A stretch of 64,000 bases of DNA from Paludibacter sp. UBA6032 (GTDB lineage: Bacteria > Bacteroidota > Bacteroidia > Bacteroidales > Paludibacteraceae). Position 1 is the stretch's first letter. Every line of letters begins with the position of its first letter. Below, piece by piece: positions 53,731 to 63,532 of the stretch. The notes below the pieces were generated by a model that saw only the letters and a program-made list of their open reading frames with translations, was not told the DNA's origin and did no database searches. Position numbers and translations under genes: made by a program. The stretch covers positions 1-64,000 of the forward strand of contig DIZI01000018.1 of NCBI GenBank assembly GCA_002427885.1. Direction: 5' to 3'.

Positions 53731-54489
53731 TTAAATATCCCATTTCCTGACTTCATCCATCTCCCGGTAAGCCGTCAGGTCAATTTTAGTCGGGACGATA
53801 GATATATATCCATGATTTAACGCCCATTCATCTGTGTCCTCTGCTTCCGGTTCTTTATTATCGAAATAACCCGTCAACCAGAAATATGAACGTCCCTGAG
53901 GATCTGACCGTTTCGCAAATTCTTTTGTCCAGTTTCCGACACATTGACGGGAAATCCGGATTCCGGTTATTTCTCCACAAGGTGAATTTACATTTAAGCA
54001 GGTTCCGTAAGGCAATCCGTTTTTCAACGCCTGACCTGAAATTTGTAGCACGTGGGATTCAAAATGAGAGAAATCGGCATCCATTGAATGGTTGCATATA
54101 GAAAAACCAATGGATAAGATCCCGTTTTCGCAACCTTCGAGAACAGCTCCCATGGTCCCGGAATAAATAACATTAATAGCCGAATTGGATCCGTGATTGA
54201 TGCCTGATACCAGTAAATCAGGTTTACGATCAACAATTTCGTAAAGAGCTAATTTCACACAATCGGTAGGAGTTCCGGTACAGGAATAACGGGTCAGCCC
54301 TTCTTTTTCTTCCAGTTTGGTAAATCGTATGGGATGTGTTACTGTCAGCGCATTGGATTGAGCCGATCGGGCACCATCGGGTGCCATGACAATCACATCA
54401 CCAATTTGCATCATCAATCTTATCAGAACATTTATTCCCGGAGCATCTACTCCATCATCATTGGTAATCAATATAAGCGGTCTTTTCAT
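53731..54489 (-). CDS. surE: 5'/3'-nucleotidase SurE
   Basis: Metal-dependent survival-protein phosphatase acting on nucleoside monophosphates and some polyphosphates in the cytoplasm. The 252-aa protein carries ILITNDDGVDAPGI with the metal-binding Asp pair at the N terminus. It also has APDGARSAQSNALTV (metal Ser), SCTGTPTDCVKLAL and LLVSGINHGSN with the metal Asn. The length is usual. It heads an apparent operon with the small membrane protein and lpxB, and gldF lies just upstream in the same direction. Confidence 0.95.
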   Translation of the reverse strand: MKRPLILITNDDGVDAPGINVLIRLMMQIGDVIVMAPDGARSAQSNALTVTHPIRFTKLEEKEGLTRYSCTGTPTDCVKLALYEIVDRKPDLLVSGINHGSNSAINVIYSGTMGAVLEGCENGILSIGFSICNHSMDADFSHFESHVLQISGQALKNGLPYGTCLNVNSPCGEITGIRISRQCVGNWTKEFAKRSDPQGRSYFWLTGYFDNKEPEAEDTDEWALNHGYISIVPTKIDLTAYREMDEVRKWDI

Positions 54490-54546
54490 TTTTGAAGTCC
54501 CTTCAATTTTACATTAGGGAATTTTAGTTAGTAATCTTAATTAATT

Positions 54547-55269
54547 TTATTTCTTTATTTTCAAAACCGTGGCACTTATAAATCCTACAGTCAATACGAT
54601 AAAATACATCAAATCGCGGGAATCAATGACACCTCTGCTTATCGATTTATAATGTGAGTGAATTCCAAAGCTTTCAACGAGTTGAATTAACTGACCGGAC
54701 GAAAAGAAACTTGCAAGTAAATCAAATCCATAATAAAAGAAGAAGCTGAGAACCAGAGCCAATACAAATGAAACAATTTGATTATTTGACAGTGATGAGG
54801 AAAAAATACCAATAGCTACATATACACCAGCCAGAAAAAAAAGTCCTATAAATGATCCCCAAAAGGCACCTGAATCTACATTTCCAATCGGCTCAGCCAA
54901 ATAAGACACAGTGAAATAATATAATAAGGTGGGTAACAGCGCCAAAGAAACCAGCGTCCAACCGGCAAAATACTTTCCTAGTACGATTTGTAATTTGCTG
55001 ATCGGTTTTGTTGCCAGTAATTCCCATGTTCCCGTTTGTTTTTCTTCGGCAAAAAGTCGCATGGTTATAGCCGGACAAAGAAATAAAAATAACCAGGGAG
55101 CTAAATAAAAAAGTCCATCAACATTCGCATAGCCACTATCCAGAATATTATATTCTCCCTGTATAACCCAAAGAAATAAACCGGTGAGTAATAAAAAAAT
55201 TCCAATGACTATATATCCTGTCGCATTGCTGAAAAAGCTACGTAATTCTTTTCTGAAAATTGAAATCAT
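54547..55269 (-). CDS. gldF: Gliding-motility-type ABC transporter permease GldF
   Basis: 240-aa inner-membrane permease with six hydrophobic helices. It begins ISIFRKELRSFFSNATGYI, typical of GldF, and has the LFAEEKQTGTWELLATKPIS loop of ABC-2 permeases. GldF works with GldG and the ATPase GldA in an exporter found in Bacteroidota, including non-gliding species. gldG normally follows gldF directly; here surE follows after 57 bp and no gldG is in the window. It may work with a distant GldG, or it may be a GldF-like ABC-2 permease with another ATPase. Confidence 0.85.
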   Translation of the reverse strand: MISIFRKELRSFFSNATGYIVIGIFLLLTGLFLWVIQGEYNILDSGYANVDGLFYLAPWLFLFLCPAITMRLFAEEKQTGTWELLATKPISKLQIVLGKYFAGWTLVSLALLPTLLYYFTVSYLAEPIGNVDSGAFWGSFIGLFFLAGVYVAIGIFSSSLSNNQIVSFVLALVLSFFFYYGFDLLASFFSSGQLIQLVESFGIHSHYKSISRGVIDSRDLMYFIVLTVGFISATVLKIKK

Positions 55270-55336
55270 GGTTGTTTAATTGCTTTTGAAACAATAGGTA
55301 TAGCAAGTATTCGCCTGCATTAAATTCACATATCTA

Positions 55337-57547
55337 TCAAATACTTAGTGGATATAAATCATCGAGTAACAGGGGAATTTCATCTTCATAAATATCGTTT
55401 GCTATTAAATAAGGTTTGTCCTTGTTGAATGATTTAAGGAATTGTTCCCAGTTATTTTGTTGTAAGGTCAAACTTTCCCTGTAATACTTCACAGCATCAG
55501 TTAATCTGTGTTCGCACCAGGCTACATGACCGGCATTCAGAAAATCGGCTGCATTCGGTTCGCTGTCGATTAGTTTTTGCAAATAATAACCCGATTGTTT
55601 AATATTGCCTGAAACAAAAGAACACCATGAAATAGCTCTCCATACTTTCACATTTCCATCATTTTCGGCATCCAGTTTAAAATAAATATTCAATGCTTCC
55701 TTAAATTTCCGGAGTTCAAGATAACAATGTCCGATTTGCATCAAAACACTTGACACGTTGGGTTGCAGAAAATCAGCATGGTGATAATACTCCAAAGCCT
55801 TTTCATAATTACCTGATAAGCGGAAACACAGGGCTAATTTTTTAACTGTCCAAAGATCATCCGGCTGAATAATATCTGCCTTTAAATAAGCATCTAGTGC
55901 TTTTGGTAATTGAGACGTTTGTTGGTAGGAATAACCGATTTTTTGATACAGTGCAGAATTTGTTGGAATTTCGGGCACGATGTCTTCAAATAATTCCAGT
56001 GTCTGGAAATAATGGCTTTTTGTAAAATAATATTCAGCTATATTTGATTTAAAATCAGTATTGGTTGATAAAATATCGAACAGGTAAGAACGATGCATCG
56101 TTAGTGAGTAGGCAAACATATCGCGAAAATCGTCATGTCTGGGATGCAATTTAAAAAACCGGAATAAATCCTGTATATATTGTTTTGAGATATTTTTTGA
56201 AACCAGATTCGGTGTTAACAGTGCTTCATCCTTTGACATTTCATCCAACTGTTCTGCTTCCATTTTAAACGAATTTTTCAACATTCCTCTTTGTGCTTCA
56301 GGCATTTGAAGTATACTTAAACAAAATGAATACTTATCCGAATTGCACATGATATTATTATTCAAAAAAGCATTCAGTAGCGAATTGTCTTCCGAAATGA
56401 ACAAGGGGTTTATTGCTGAATACTGTCCATCGAAAGGTAAAAACCAATTGGAGAACTCAGAAAAAAACGGAAAATTTTTAAGCATCGAAAATGTACTCAT
56501 ATAAACATCGGCACCTTCAAGTTGCATTTCACTCAACTCTTTCAATTTATCAGAAACACCACTTTTATCAAGAATTTCCTGCCAGGCCGGATTTTCCTCT
56601 TCCCAGTCATCCGAATTCAACAAACTGTCGGTATCCATTTTATCTTTAAGTAATGGACTTATTTTCAACATTTCAGGTAGAATTTCTTCCTGCATTTTTT
56701 TGCTAATCTTTTCAGTTTCAGCAGTGGCAATTAGTTGTATAATGATATTCTGAAAATTTTCAACTATGTGATTATCGTCGGCTAACAAAACCAGCCGATT
56801 TCTAATGGCAGGGAAAAAGGGCAGAAACCGGTTATATTTTGCTAAAATGAAACATAAGCCTACCAATGCACGCTGTTTAGCTGTTTCGTTGGTTGAAAGA
56901 CAGCAATCAAAAAGCAATAAAATTTTGCTTTCATCAAACATGCGCCACAAATTGAGTGTAAGAGCAGATACTACCATTGATTTCTCAAGCCATCCGGGAT
57001 AATCAACATGCATTACCCGACTGAAAAGCAATTTCTCTTCGGATTGATAAAAGGTTGTCAGCCAAAAAACACCGAATAACTCTGGAATAATCATCTCGTA
57101 GTTTGACCTTATTCGATGCAGTTCTACTTCATGGTTTTCATTGGAACCCTTTAATAAACTCGAATGATTGTGGAAATACTGCAAGGCATCATATAATTCT
57201 GAGGGTGATGAATGATGCGAAATATGTGGAAAGTATCGTTTTTGTGTATATTCAAAACTAGTAGAATTCCGTATCAGAAGTTCTTCATGCAATTCCATAT
57301 TCAAAATATAAACCTTAGCTATCAATTTATTATATACTATTTTTCGATCCGGATCTTCCACACCGCTAATAAAATATTGAAGCAGAAAACGATAATTTTG
57401 CCGGATATCTTCCAATCTGTCTGTATATTCACCAATTTGCAATTCGTCAACTAAATCGTTTGTTTTTGCAAAAGCATTTTTCAACTCTCCGGATGCAAGA
57501 AAGTGCAATATCAATTTAAAAGTAGTATGAATTTGAGTTGCATTCAT
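55337..57547 (-). CDS. Tetratricopeptide-repeat protein
   Basis: 736-aa soluble protein without signal peptide. The C-terminal third (about 525-705) holds clear TPR units, for example IGYSYQQTSQLPKALDAYLKA, LALCFRLSGNYEKALEYYHHA and IGHCYLELRKFKEALNIYFKL. The N-terminal part is helical with many acidic residues and no recognised domain. It is probably a protein-interaction scaffold in the cytoplasm. It lies between the Crp-type regulator and gldF on the same strand, so it could belong to the same transcription unit; I cannot infer a pathway. Confidence 0.8.
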   Translation of the reverse strand: MNATQIHTTFKLILHFLASGELKNAFAKTNDLVDELQIGEYTDRLEDIRQNYRFLLQYFISGVEDPDRKIVYNKLIAKVYILNMELHEELLIRNSTSFEYTQKRYFPHISHHSSPSELYDALQYFHNHSSLLKGSNENHEVELHRIRSNYEMIIPELFGVFWLTTFYQSEEKLLFSRVMHVDYPGWLEKSMVVSALTLNLWRMFDESKILLLFDCCLSTNETAKQRALVGLCFILAKYNRFLPFFPAIRNRLVLLADDNHIVENFQNIIIQLIATAETEKISKKMQEEILPEMLKISPLLKDKMDTDSLLNSDDWEEENPAWQEILDKSGVSDKLKELSEMQLEGADVYMSTFSMLKNFPFFSEFSNWFLPFDGQYSAINPLFISEDNSLLNAFLNNNIMCNSDKYSFCLSILQMPEAQRGMLKNSFKMEAEQLDEMSKDEALLTPNLVSKNISKQYIQDLFRFFKLHPRHDDFRDMFAYSLTMHRSYLFDILSTNTDFKSNIAEYYFTKSHYFQTLELFEDIVPEIPTNSALYQKIGYSYQQTSQLPKALDAYLKADIIQPDDLWTVKKLALCFRLSGNYEKALEYYHHADFLQPNVSSVLMQIGHCYLELRKFKEALNIYFKLDAENDGNVKVWRAISWCSFVSGNIKQSGYYLQKLIDSEPNAADFLNAGHVAWCEHRLTDAVKYYRESLTLQQNNWEQFLKSFNKDKPYLIANDIYEDEIPLLLDDLYPLSI

Positions 57548-57600
57548 TTATGTGAATAATTTTCTGTAAAAAATTCAAAAATTAGAATTGAGAAATCGGT

Positions 57601-58302
57601 TTATCCCATTTTACTTATCTTACGGAGTCTGTCTTCATCAATAATTTTCAACTTACGACCATCCATGGCTATAACCTGTTCGTTCACAAAATTGGCGAGT
57701 GTACGAATGGCATTGGAAGTTGTCATGTTCGATAGATTAGCCAAATCTTCACGAGACAGGTACATGCTAATGGTTGCCCCATCTTCTTCCAAACCGTATT
57801 TTTTTTGCAGTTGAAGTAAGGCTTCAGCCAATCTGCCCCGAATGTGTTTTTGAGTTAAATTTACTGTTCTGGCATCCGATGCGGCTAAATCGGTTGAAAT
57901 TTCTTCTAAAAACCGATAACAAAAAGCATTATTATGACGCAATATGGAAATAAATAAGTCCGCTTTAATCATATATACCGTCGATGCCTCGAATGCAGAG
58001 ACGTTCGTACTATATCCATCGTTTGCAATAATGGCACGATAACTGAAATGTTCACCGGGTTTAAGCATACGTATGATTTGCGACCGGCTTCCAACCCCGT
58101 CTTTATATACTTTCAACTTACCACTGGCCAAAATCATCATGTGGGTTGGTTTATCACCCTCAAAATGAATCATTTCATTTTTCTTGAAATAATGAGTTGT
58201 ATAATTATTACGTACAAATTGTCTCTCATCGGGAGTTAAAACATCCCAAACCGATAGAATTTCTTCTATTGGTTTTAGTTCAGGAGCATGTTTTTTTGCC
58301 AT
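57601..58302 (-). CDS. Crp/Fnr family transcriptional regulator
   Basis: 233-aa regulator with an N-terminal cyclic-nucleotide-binding-like beta-roll (about 35-150, ILASGKLKVYKDG and MLKPGEHFSYRAI) and a C-terminal winged helix-turn-helix (about 165-230, YLSREDLANLSNMTTSNAIRTLANF). The Fnr-type N-terminal iron-sulfur cysteines are absent, and the cAMP-contacting residues of E. coli Crp are not obvious, so the ligand is unknown. Target genes are unknown; the TPR gene lies 53 bp downstream in the same direction. Confidence 0.92.
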   Translation of the reverse strand: MAKKHAPELKPIEEILSVWDVLTPDERQFVRNNYTTHYFKKNEMIHFEGDKPTHMMILASGKLKVYKDGVGSRSQIIRMLKPGEHFSYRAIIANDGYSTNVSAFEASTVYMIKADLFISILRHNNAFCYRFLEEISTDLAASDARTVNLTQKHIRGRLAEALLQLQKKYGLEEDGATISMYLSREDLANLSNMTTSNAIRTLANFVNEQVIAMDGRKLKIIDEDRLRKISKMG

Positions 58303-58345
58303 AAAAATTCGTAAGAAATATGTTTGACAACAATGTTATAAAGCA

Positions 58346-58353
58346 CAAATTTA
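58346..58353 (-). promoter_or_regulatory. -7 element for the Crp/Fnr gene
   Basis: TAAATTTG on the minus strand, 44 bases upstream of the start codon. No clear -33 element. Confidence 0.45.
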
Positions 58354-58520
58354 GTATTTTTCTGAGATATAGAACTATCAGAATAAAAAAACTTTCAAAT
58401 AATTGTACAAATAGGCATTATTTCACATTTATAACATTCCCGGTTTTGTTTGAAAATTTGAAAAAACATGCCAGTGTTAAATAAAAAGGAAAAACATCAA
58501 TTACAACCAAAATAAAATAC

Positions 58521-58528
58521 TACTTTTG
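58521..58528 (+). promoter_or_regulatory. -7 element for the DUF4105 gene
   Basis: TACTTTTG, 25 bases upstream of the ATG at 58554. Confidence 0.55.
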
Positions 58529-58553
58529 TAAATTACTTTAATATCAAACGATA

Positions 58554-59783
58554 ATGAGAAAATATATTCTGTTCATCTACATTTGTATAAGTCTAACTGT
58601 TGTCAGTGCTCAAAAGATTACATTCAGCGATTCCGCCACCATAAGTTTAATAACCTGTTCTCCGGGCGAAGAAGTTTATGCAAAATTTGGTCATACAGCC
58701 ATTCGGGTGAAAGATCCTGCAAATGGAATCGATGTCGTTTTTAATTATGGGATTTTCAGTTTCGAAACAAACAATTTCTATTATAAATTTATCAAAGGAG
58801 AAACAGATTATCAATTAGGCGTATACGAAACCGGCTTTTTCCTTCCTGAATATGCAGCACGAAATTCAATGGTATGGGAACAAAAACTCAATTTAACACC
58901 TACGGAGAAAAGAAGTTTAATAAATGCATTATTAACTAATTACGAACCTGAGAACAGAACATACCGGTATAATTTTATTTTCGATAATTGTTCCACACGC
59001 CCACGGGATAAGATTCTGGCAGCTATTAATGGTTATGTAAAGTTTAAACCGGAAAAAGAACCGAATACGTTTCGACAGTGGATTGGAGTTTACGTAGGTA
59101 CTAATACATGGCTTAAACTGGGCATCGATGTAATTTTCGGAATGGATGCCGATAAACTGGCAACACAAAACGAAAGTATGTTCTTACCAGAACAATTAAT
59201 GATAAATTTTCAGAATGCTGAAGTCTATACATTTAAAGGAGAAAAACGGAACCTCGTACAAAAAGCGAACGTTTTAGTCACTAAAAAAGAAGTAAAAGAA
59301 CCTGCTGTTTCTTGTTTTGAGAATCCCATGGTTGTTTCCATATCATTATTACTAATCGGAATTTTGATTACATTGTGGGATATCAAACGTAAACTTCATT
59401 TTAAACTTTTCGATTCTGCTTTATTACTCATCACAGGTTTTGGTGGTTTGATTGCATTTTTCCTGACAGTATTTTCAACCCATCCGCTGGTCAGGCTGAA
59501 TTTAAATTTACTTTGGTTGAATCCTCTCAATTTGGTGGTTGCAGTTCTCATTTGGAACAGATCGCTTCGTAAAGTTGTATTTCTGTATGAAATTTTGAAT
59601 ATTGTGTTACTGATTGCTGCTCTGACTGCTTTTGCACTTTCGATACAATCCTTTAATCTGGCAACATTCCCGATCATCGTATTGTTATTAATGCGATCAA
59701 CCCATTGGTTTGCCAGGGCTAAAAGAAGAATATTTCATAATAATGAGTTTAAGTTGGATAGAAAATTCTTTCATGAAAAATAA
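58554..59783 (+). CDS. DUF4105 / Lnb-type membrane protein (probable lipoprotein N-acyltransferase)
   Basis: 409-aa protein with a cleavable-looking N terminus (SLTVVSAQ), an extracytoplasmic domain (about 25-245), then four to five transmembrane helices (about 258-400). The extracytoplasmic domain matches DUF4105, with His47 in AKFGHTAIR and Cys146 in FDNCSTRPRD, a pair that looks like a thiol catalytic dyad. From memory, DUF4105 proteins of Bacteroides have been identified as Lnb, which N-acylates lipoproteins in a phylum lacking standard Lnt. The assignment here rests on that family link. It overlaps kdsB by 11 bases. Confidence 0.8.
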   Translation: MRKYILFIYICISLTVVSAQKITFSDSATISLITCSPGEEVYAKFGHTAIRVKDPANGIDVVFNYGIFSFETNNFYYKFIKGETDYQLGVYETGFFLPEYAARNSMVWEQKLNLTPTEKRSLINALLTNYEPENRTYRYNFIFDNCSTRPRDKILAAINGYVKFKPEKEPNTFRQWIGVYVGTNTWLKLGIDVIFGMDADKLATQNESMFLPEQLMINFQNAEVYTFKGEKRNLVQKANVLVTKKEVKEPAVSCFENPMVVSISLLLIGILITLWDIKRKLHFKLFDSALLLITGFGGLIAFFLTVFSTHPLVRLNLNLLWLNPLNLVVAVLIWNRSLRKVVFLYEILNIVLLIAALTAFALSIQSFNLATFPIIVLLLMRSTHWFARAKRRIFHNNEFKLDRKFFHEK

Positions 59784-60549
59784 TCAAACTAAATCCGAAC
59801 CAACCATTCGTTTTGTAGGAATTATTCCGGCACGCTTTGCCTCCACCCGCTTCCCGGGAAAACCACTGGTAAAAATAGGTGGTAAAACCATGATTCAGCG
59901 GGTTTACGAACAGGTTTCGAAGGCATTGTCCGAAGTTTATATTGCCACGGATGATCAACGGATCTTTGACGAAGTAATTGCTTTCGGAGGTAGAGTCGTT
60001 ATGACTTCAAGTGAGCATAAAAGTGGAACCGATCGATGTTATGAAGCATATACAAAATTAAAAGAACACTTTGATGTGGTGATGAACATTCAGGGCGATG
60101 AACCTTTTATTCAACCGGAACAAATCAAAACACTTCAGACTTGTTTCGACGAACCGGAGACGGAGATTGCCACTTTGGCAAAAGTCTTTACTGAAAAGGA
60201 TGGTTTCGACGCTTTAAACAACCCGAATAGTCCGAAACTGGTTATCAATAAACGAAACGAAGCAATGTATTTCAGTCGTTCGGTAATTCCGTTTATTCGA
60301 AACGCTGAAACAGAAAACTGGATAACACGTCACTCTTACCTTAAACACGTTGGAATTTATGCCTATCGGGCCGATGTGCTGAAAGAACTGACACACATGG
60401 AACAATCACCGCTGGAAATTGCCGAGTCGCTTGAGCAGTTGCGCTGGCTCGAAAATGGTTATCGTATCAAAGTCGGTTTTACCGATGTGGAAACAATTGG
60501 CATTGATACACCGGAAGACCTGGAAAAGGTGAAAGATTTAACACTTTAA
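59773..60549 (+). CDS. kdsB: 3-deoxy-manno-octulosonate cytidylyltransferase (CMP-Kdo synthetase)
   Basis: Activates Kdo with CTP for the inner LPS core. From the ATG at 59773 the protein is 258 aa and opens MKNNQTKSEPTIRFVGIIPARF; the nucleotide-binding motif IPARFASTRFPGKPL and VMNIQGDEPFIQPEQI (metal Asp) are clear, as is GIDTPEDLEKV at the C terminus. The frame is open 21 codons further upstream inside DUF4105, without family support. The start lies 11 bases inside the DUF4105 gene, indicating translational coupling. A good terminator follows. Confidence 0.95.
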   Translation: MKNNQTKSEPTIRFVGIIPARFASTRFPGKPLVKIGGKTMIQRVYEQVSKALSEVYIATDDQRIFDEVIAFGGRVVMTSSEHKSGTDRCYEAYTKLKEHFDVVMNIQGDEPFIQPEQIKTLQTCFDEPETEIATLAKVFTEKDGFDALNNPNSPKLVINKRNEAMYFSRSVIPFIRNAETENWITRHSYLKHVGIYAYRADVLKELTHMEQSPLEIAESLEQLRWLENGYRIKVGFTDVETIGIDTPEDLEKVKDLTL

Positions 60550-60555
60550 GAAACA

Positions 60556-60592
60556 ATGCGGGATTCATAAAATATGAATCCCGCATCGTTTT
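60556..60592. terminator. Terminator between kdsB and the DUF4375 gene
   Basis: Perfect 14-bp inverted repeat ATGCGGGATTCATA / TATGAATCCCGCAT with a 3-base loop, followed on plus by CGTTTT and on minus by TGTTTC. It serves two convergent genes. Confidence 0.85.
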
Positions 60593-61088
60593 AAATAATT
60601 TCGGCAAAATCAGCAATATGCTCATCCACATACGCAGCAATTAAGGCCGTTTGTTTTTCCTCCATTTCAAAATACAATTCTTCAAGATCATCGAAAACTT
60701 CAAAATCGACATACATAGCATTGAATTCCTCTTCTGTGGTTTCACGTTCCAGTACGGTTTTATTCGGATCGTAAATTTCCTTTGCTTTGTAAATTAATTT
60801 GGATAATTCGATTGCTCCAAACTGTTTAATAGCTTTGGCAAAAGGATTTGCAAAAATATAACCTCCATAGCCGTTTTGGATCAATTGCACAAAACCGCCA
60901 TCACGCATTTCGTCCTGAAAGAAACGATGGGCCAGCAAGGTATGCTGCGAACCATTTAGTTTCGACATGTTTTCAGCGGTTAAATTACCACCAATGGCTT
61001 CCAGATAAGCATTAGTAAATACCTGTAGGAATTCATCCATTCCCTTTTTGGCCGCTGCAGCCAAATCACTGTCTTTTAGTTGAATCAT
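60591..61088 (-). CDS. DMP19 / DUF4375 family protein
   Basis: 165-aa acidic soluble protein without signal peptide, probably cytoplasmic. Segments such as LNGSQHTLLAHRFFQDEMRDGGFVQLIQNGYG (read in parts) and YDPNKTVLERETTEEEFNAMY match the DUF4375 family. Some members resemble the DNA-mimic protein DMP19 of Neisseria, and the high Glu/Asp content here is consistent with that fold, but I see no proof of DNA mimicry. It is upstream of, and divergent in role from, the amylase gene on the same strand (gap of about 60 bp). Confidence 0.85.
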   Translation of the reverse strand: MIQLKDSDLAAAAKKGMDEFLQVFTNAYLEAIGGNLTAENMSKLNGSQHTLLAHRFFQDEMRDGGFVQLIQNGYGGYIFANPFAKAIKQFGAIELSKLIYKAKEIYDPNKTVLERETTEEEFNAMYVDFEVFDDLEELYFEMEEKQTALIAAYVDEHIADFAEII

Positions 61089-61148
61089 AATTGTTGAAAG
61101 TTCCCTTCAGCCGGAGAAACGGACTTTAAGAACCTGTTAATCATTAAA

Positions 61149-63524
61149 TTATTTTTTTGTGAGTAAAATATCAGCACTGTAAGCCGGCAACTGAATGCTG
61201 ATTTTATGATTTGATACTACAAAGTTATGATTAAATGTCGATTTTAAATCACCCAGTGTAAACATTTCCGGTATTTCTGTTTCAATTGTTTGTGGTTTTG
61301 CCGAATTATTGATAAAAACCAACGCTTCCTTTTTAAAATAATTCCTGGCATAAACCCAGGTGTCTTTTGTTGTTTGAATATTGATAAAATCGCCGTAAAT
61401 CAATACCGGATTATTACTACGTAAATGTGTCAGAATTGAAACATTTTTCCTGAGCTTCACTTCGCGTTTGTTTAAACCTTCAAATTTCATCATGCGACGA
61501 CAATCCGGATCGTTAGCTCCTGTCAGACCAATTTCATCACCATAGAAAATAACAGGAATACCCGGAATGGTCAGGTTAAAGGTATGCATCAAAAACAATT
61601 TATCGTAAGCTGTAGAATCAGTAATACCAATATTTCGTTTCCATCCGGCCGCTTTGGAGTCTTCACCAAATTTCAAATCGCCGGAAGCCAGAGCCATAAA
61701 ACGGGGTTTATCATGATTTCCCGATATATTTCCCATTAAATTATGGTTTCCATACCGATACAAACTTGAATTTAAAATGGTTTCTACCTGTTCCAGATTA
61801 CTTCCTCCCACACCTGCAAAAGTAGTGTTTGCAATATCATAAACATTAAAATCAAATTGTCCATCCAGCATGCCGGTAGTCAGATAGCTACTTATCAATT
61901 CTGGGCTTCCGTAAGTTTCGCCAATCTGATACAGTTTGTTTCCTTTATTTTGTTTTTTTATTTTCAGGGTCAACTCACGCCAGAATTTTTCGGTAATATG
62001 CTTTGTAGCATCATGACGGAAACCATCCAACTTAAATTCATTCAACCAAAACATGGCCGAATCGGTCATTATATCCACCACTTTTGGATTTGATAAATCA
62101 AGCGTTGGCAAAAACGTATCGAACCAGGTGGTTAGCCGGTAATCGTCCCAACGTTCGGTATTCATAGTTCCATCGGGCAAATACAAAGGAGTTGTCCACT
62201 CAGGATGTTGTTTGTAGAAAGGATGCTCAATATGAACATGATGTGCCACATAATCGAGTAAGACATTCATATTTTTTCTATGTGCATCGGCTACCAGATT
62301 TTTAAATTCCTTATTGGTACCAAAGCGAAAATCTACTTTGGATGATGAAACAGGCCAATAACCGTGATAACCCGAAAACTTAGTCTTCATTAGGGGATAA
62401 TATCCCCAGGCATCGGTAGGGTTCTGATTCAACGGAGAAATCCACAAAGTATTCGTTCCCAGTCTTTTAAAGTACCCACCATCAATTTTTTGTTGTAATC
62501 CGGCTAAATCTCCACCCCAAAAATCAACTTTATGATTTACGTCGCTACGATTTAATGGATGATCATTGGATTTATCACCATTCATAAATCGGTCGATCAA
62601 CATAAAGTACATGATTTGAGCTTGTTTGTCTTGACGCGTAATTTGCTTTGAATCAGTCAAAACTGTTCCCCTTTCTAACGGAATCAAAATATCATTACTT
62701 ATCCCAAAATCATTACTTGCCCAAACGCGGATATAAGAGCGTTTGAGTCTCCTTGCTTCGGCTGGAATCTCAACAATAATTTTACCATCACTCAATTTTA
62801 TAAACCGGGGAGTTAACCGATAATTCTGCCAATATGCAAAAACATTGCTTATTCCATTTTTAACACTCAATTGGATGGTCAGGTTATTATATTTATCACT
62901 ATAAAGTATCGGATATTTGTTGTTTTTGCCTGACACCTGTAAAATTGAATTAAATTTTCCATATCCGTTATCGACTTTATTCGGATTTCCGGGGTCACTA
63001 TTTTGAACGCCATCCAAACACAATTGATACAAATAAGTTCCTGGACTTAAATTCAAAGCAACTTCATATAAACCTCCTTTGCTCAACTTCAAATCGGGAG
63101 TTTTAGATGCTGTCCAGTCGTTCATTTGTCCGACAATCTGAACAGTCTTATAGGTTTTAACTCCGGGATTAAAATGGAAAATATAATCTGTTTTATCTGT
63201 TTTTCTGCATGGAACCGAATAGGGAACTCCTTTCAACCAGAGTTTTACATCTACAAAATGTTCCATATCTTTGGATACGTTCAGGGTTGCAGTTAGCTTG
63301 TCGCTATCTACCTTGCAAACCAGTTTTTCAGAAGAACTGGTAATCGAATCAATATTCAGGGGATTCATAATAAAATCCTGTAAATAAAGGGTATTATCGC
63401 CAATATTCAGAGTCAGTAAGGAATTCAGATTCTTATTGTCTTCTGAATTTGTCGGAAAATTTAGTTTGGGTTGACAGGCTGTAAACGCCAATACAATCAG
63501 GGCTAAAAAGAAAGTTTTATTCAT
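61149..63524 (-). CDS. GH13 alpha-amylase family lipoprotein
   Basis: 791-aa lipoprotein (lipobox AFTAC, Cys17), likely surface-exposed like SusG. An N-terminal beta-domain (about 45-115) precedes a CBM48-like segment (about 120-200, VQIVGQMNDWTASK and GTYLYQLCLDG). The GH13 barrel starts near residue 300 (MYFMLIDRFMNGDKSNDHP). The catalytic triad is Asp505 in GFRHDATKH, Glu536 in GETYG and Asp605 in GNHDKPR. A C-terminal beta domain closes the protein. It probably attacks starch, glycogen or related alpha-glucans, or cyclomaltodextrins; the substrate needs testing. It is 8 bp downstream of the gene at the window edge. Confidence 0.93.
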   Translation of the reverse strand: MNKTFFLALIVLAFTACQPKLNFPTNSEDNKNLNSLLTLNIGDNTLYLQDFIMNPLNIDSITSSSEKLVCKVDSDKLTATLNVSKDMEHFVDVKLWLKGVPYSVPCRKTDKTDYIFHFNPGVKTYKTVQIVGQMNDWTASKTPDLKLSKGGLYEVALNLSPGTYLYQLCLDGVQNSDPGNPNKVDNGYGKFNSILQVSGKNNKYPILYSDKYNNLTIQLSVKNGISNVFAYWQNYRLTPRFIKLSDGKIIVEIPAEARRLKRSYIRVWASNDFGISNDILIPLERGTVLTDSKQITRQDKQAQIMYFMLIDRFMNGDKSNDHPLNRSDVNHKVDFWGGDLAGLQQKIDGGYFKRLGTNTLWISPLNQNPTDAWGYYPLMKTKFSGYHGYWPVSSSKVDFRFGTNKEFKNLVADAHRKNMNVLLDYVAHHVHIEHPFYKQHPEWTTPLYLPDGTMNTERWDDYRLTTWFDTFLPTLDLSNPKVVDIMTDSAMFWLNEFKLDGFRHDATKHITEKFWRELTLKIKKQNKGNKLYQIGETYGSPELISSYLTTGMLDGQFDFNVYDIANTTFAGVGGSNLEQVETILNSSLYRYGNHNLMGNISGNHDKPRFMALASGDLKFGEDSKAAGWKRNIGITDSTAYDKLFLMHTFNLTIPGIPVIFYGDEIGLTGANDPDCRRMMKFEGLNKREVKLRKNVSILTHLRSNNPVLIYGDFINIQTTKDTWVYARNYFKKEALVFINNSAKPQTIETEIPEMFTLGDLKSTFNHNFVVSNHKISIQLPAYSADILLTKK

Positions 63525-63532
63525 TTTTAAAA

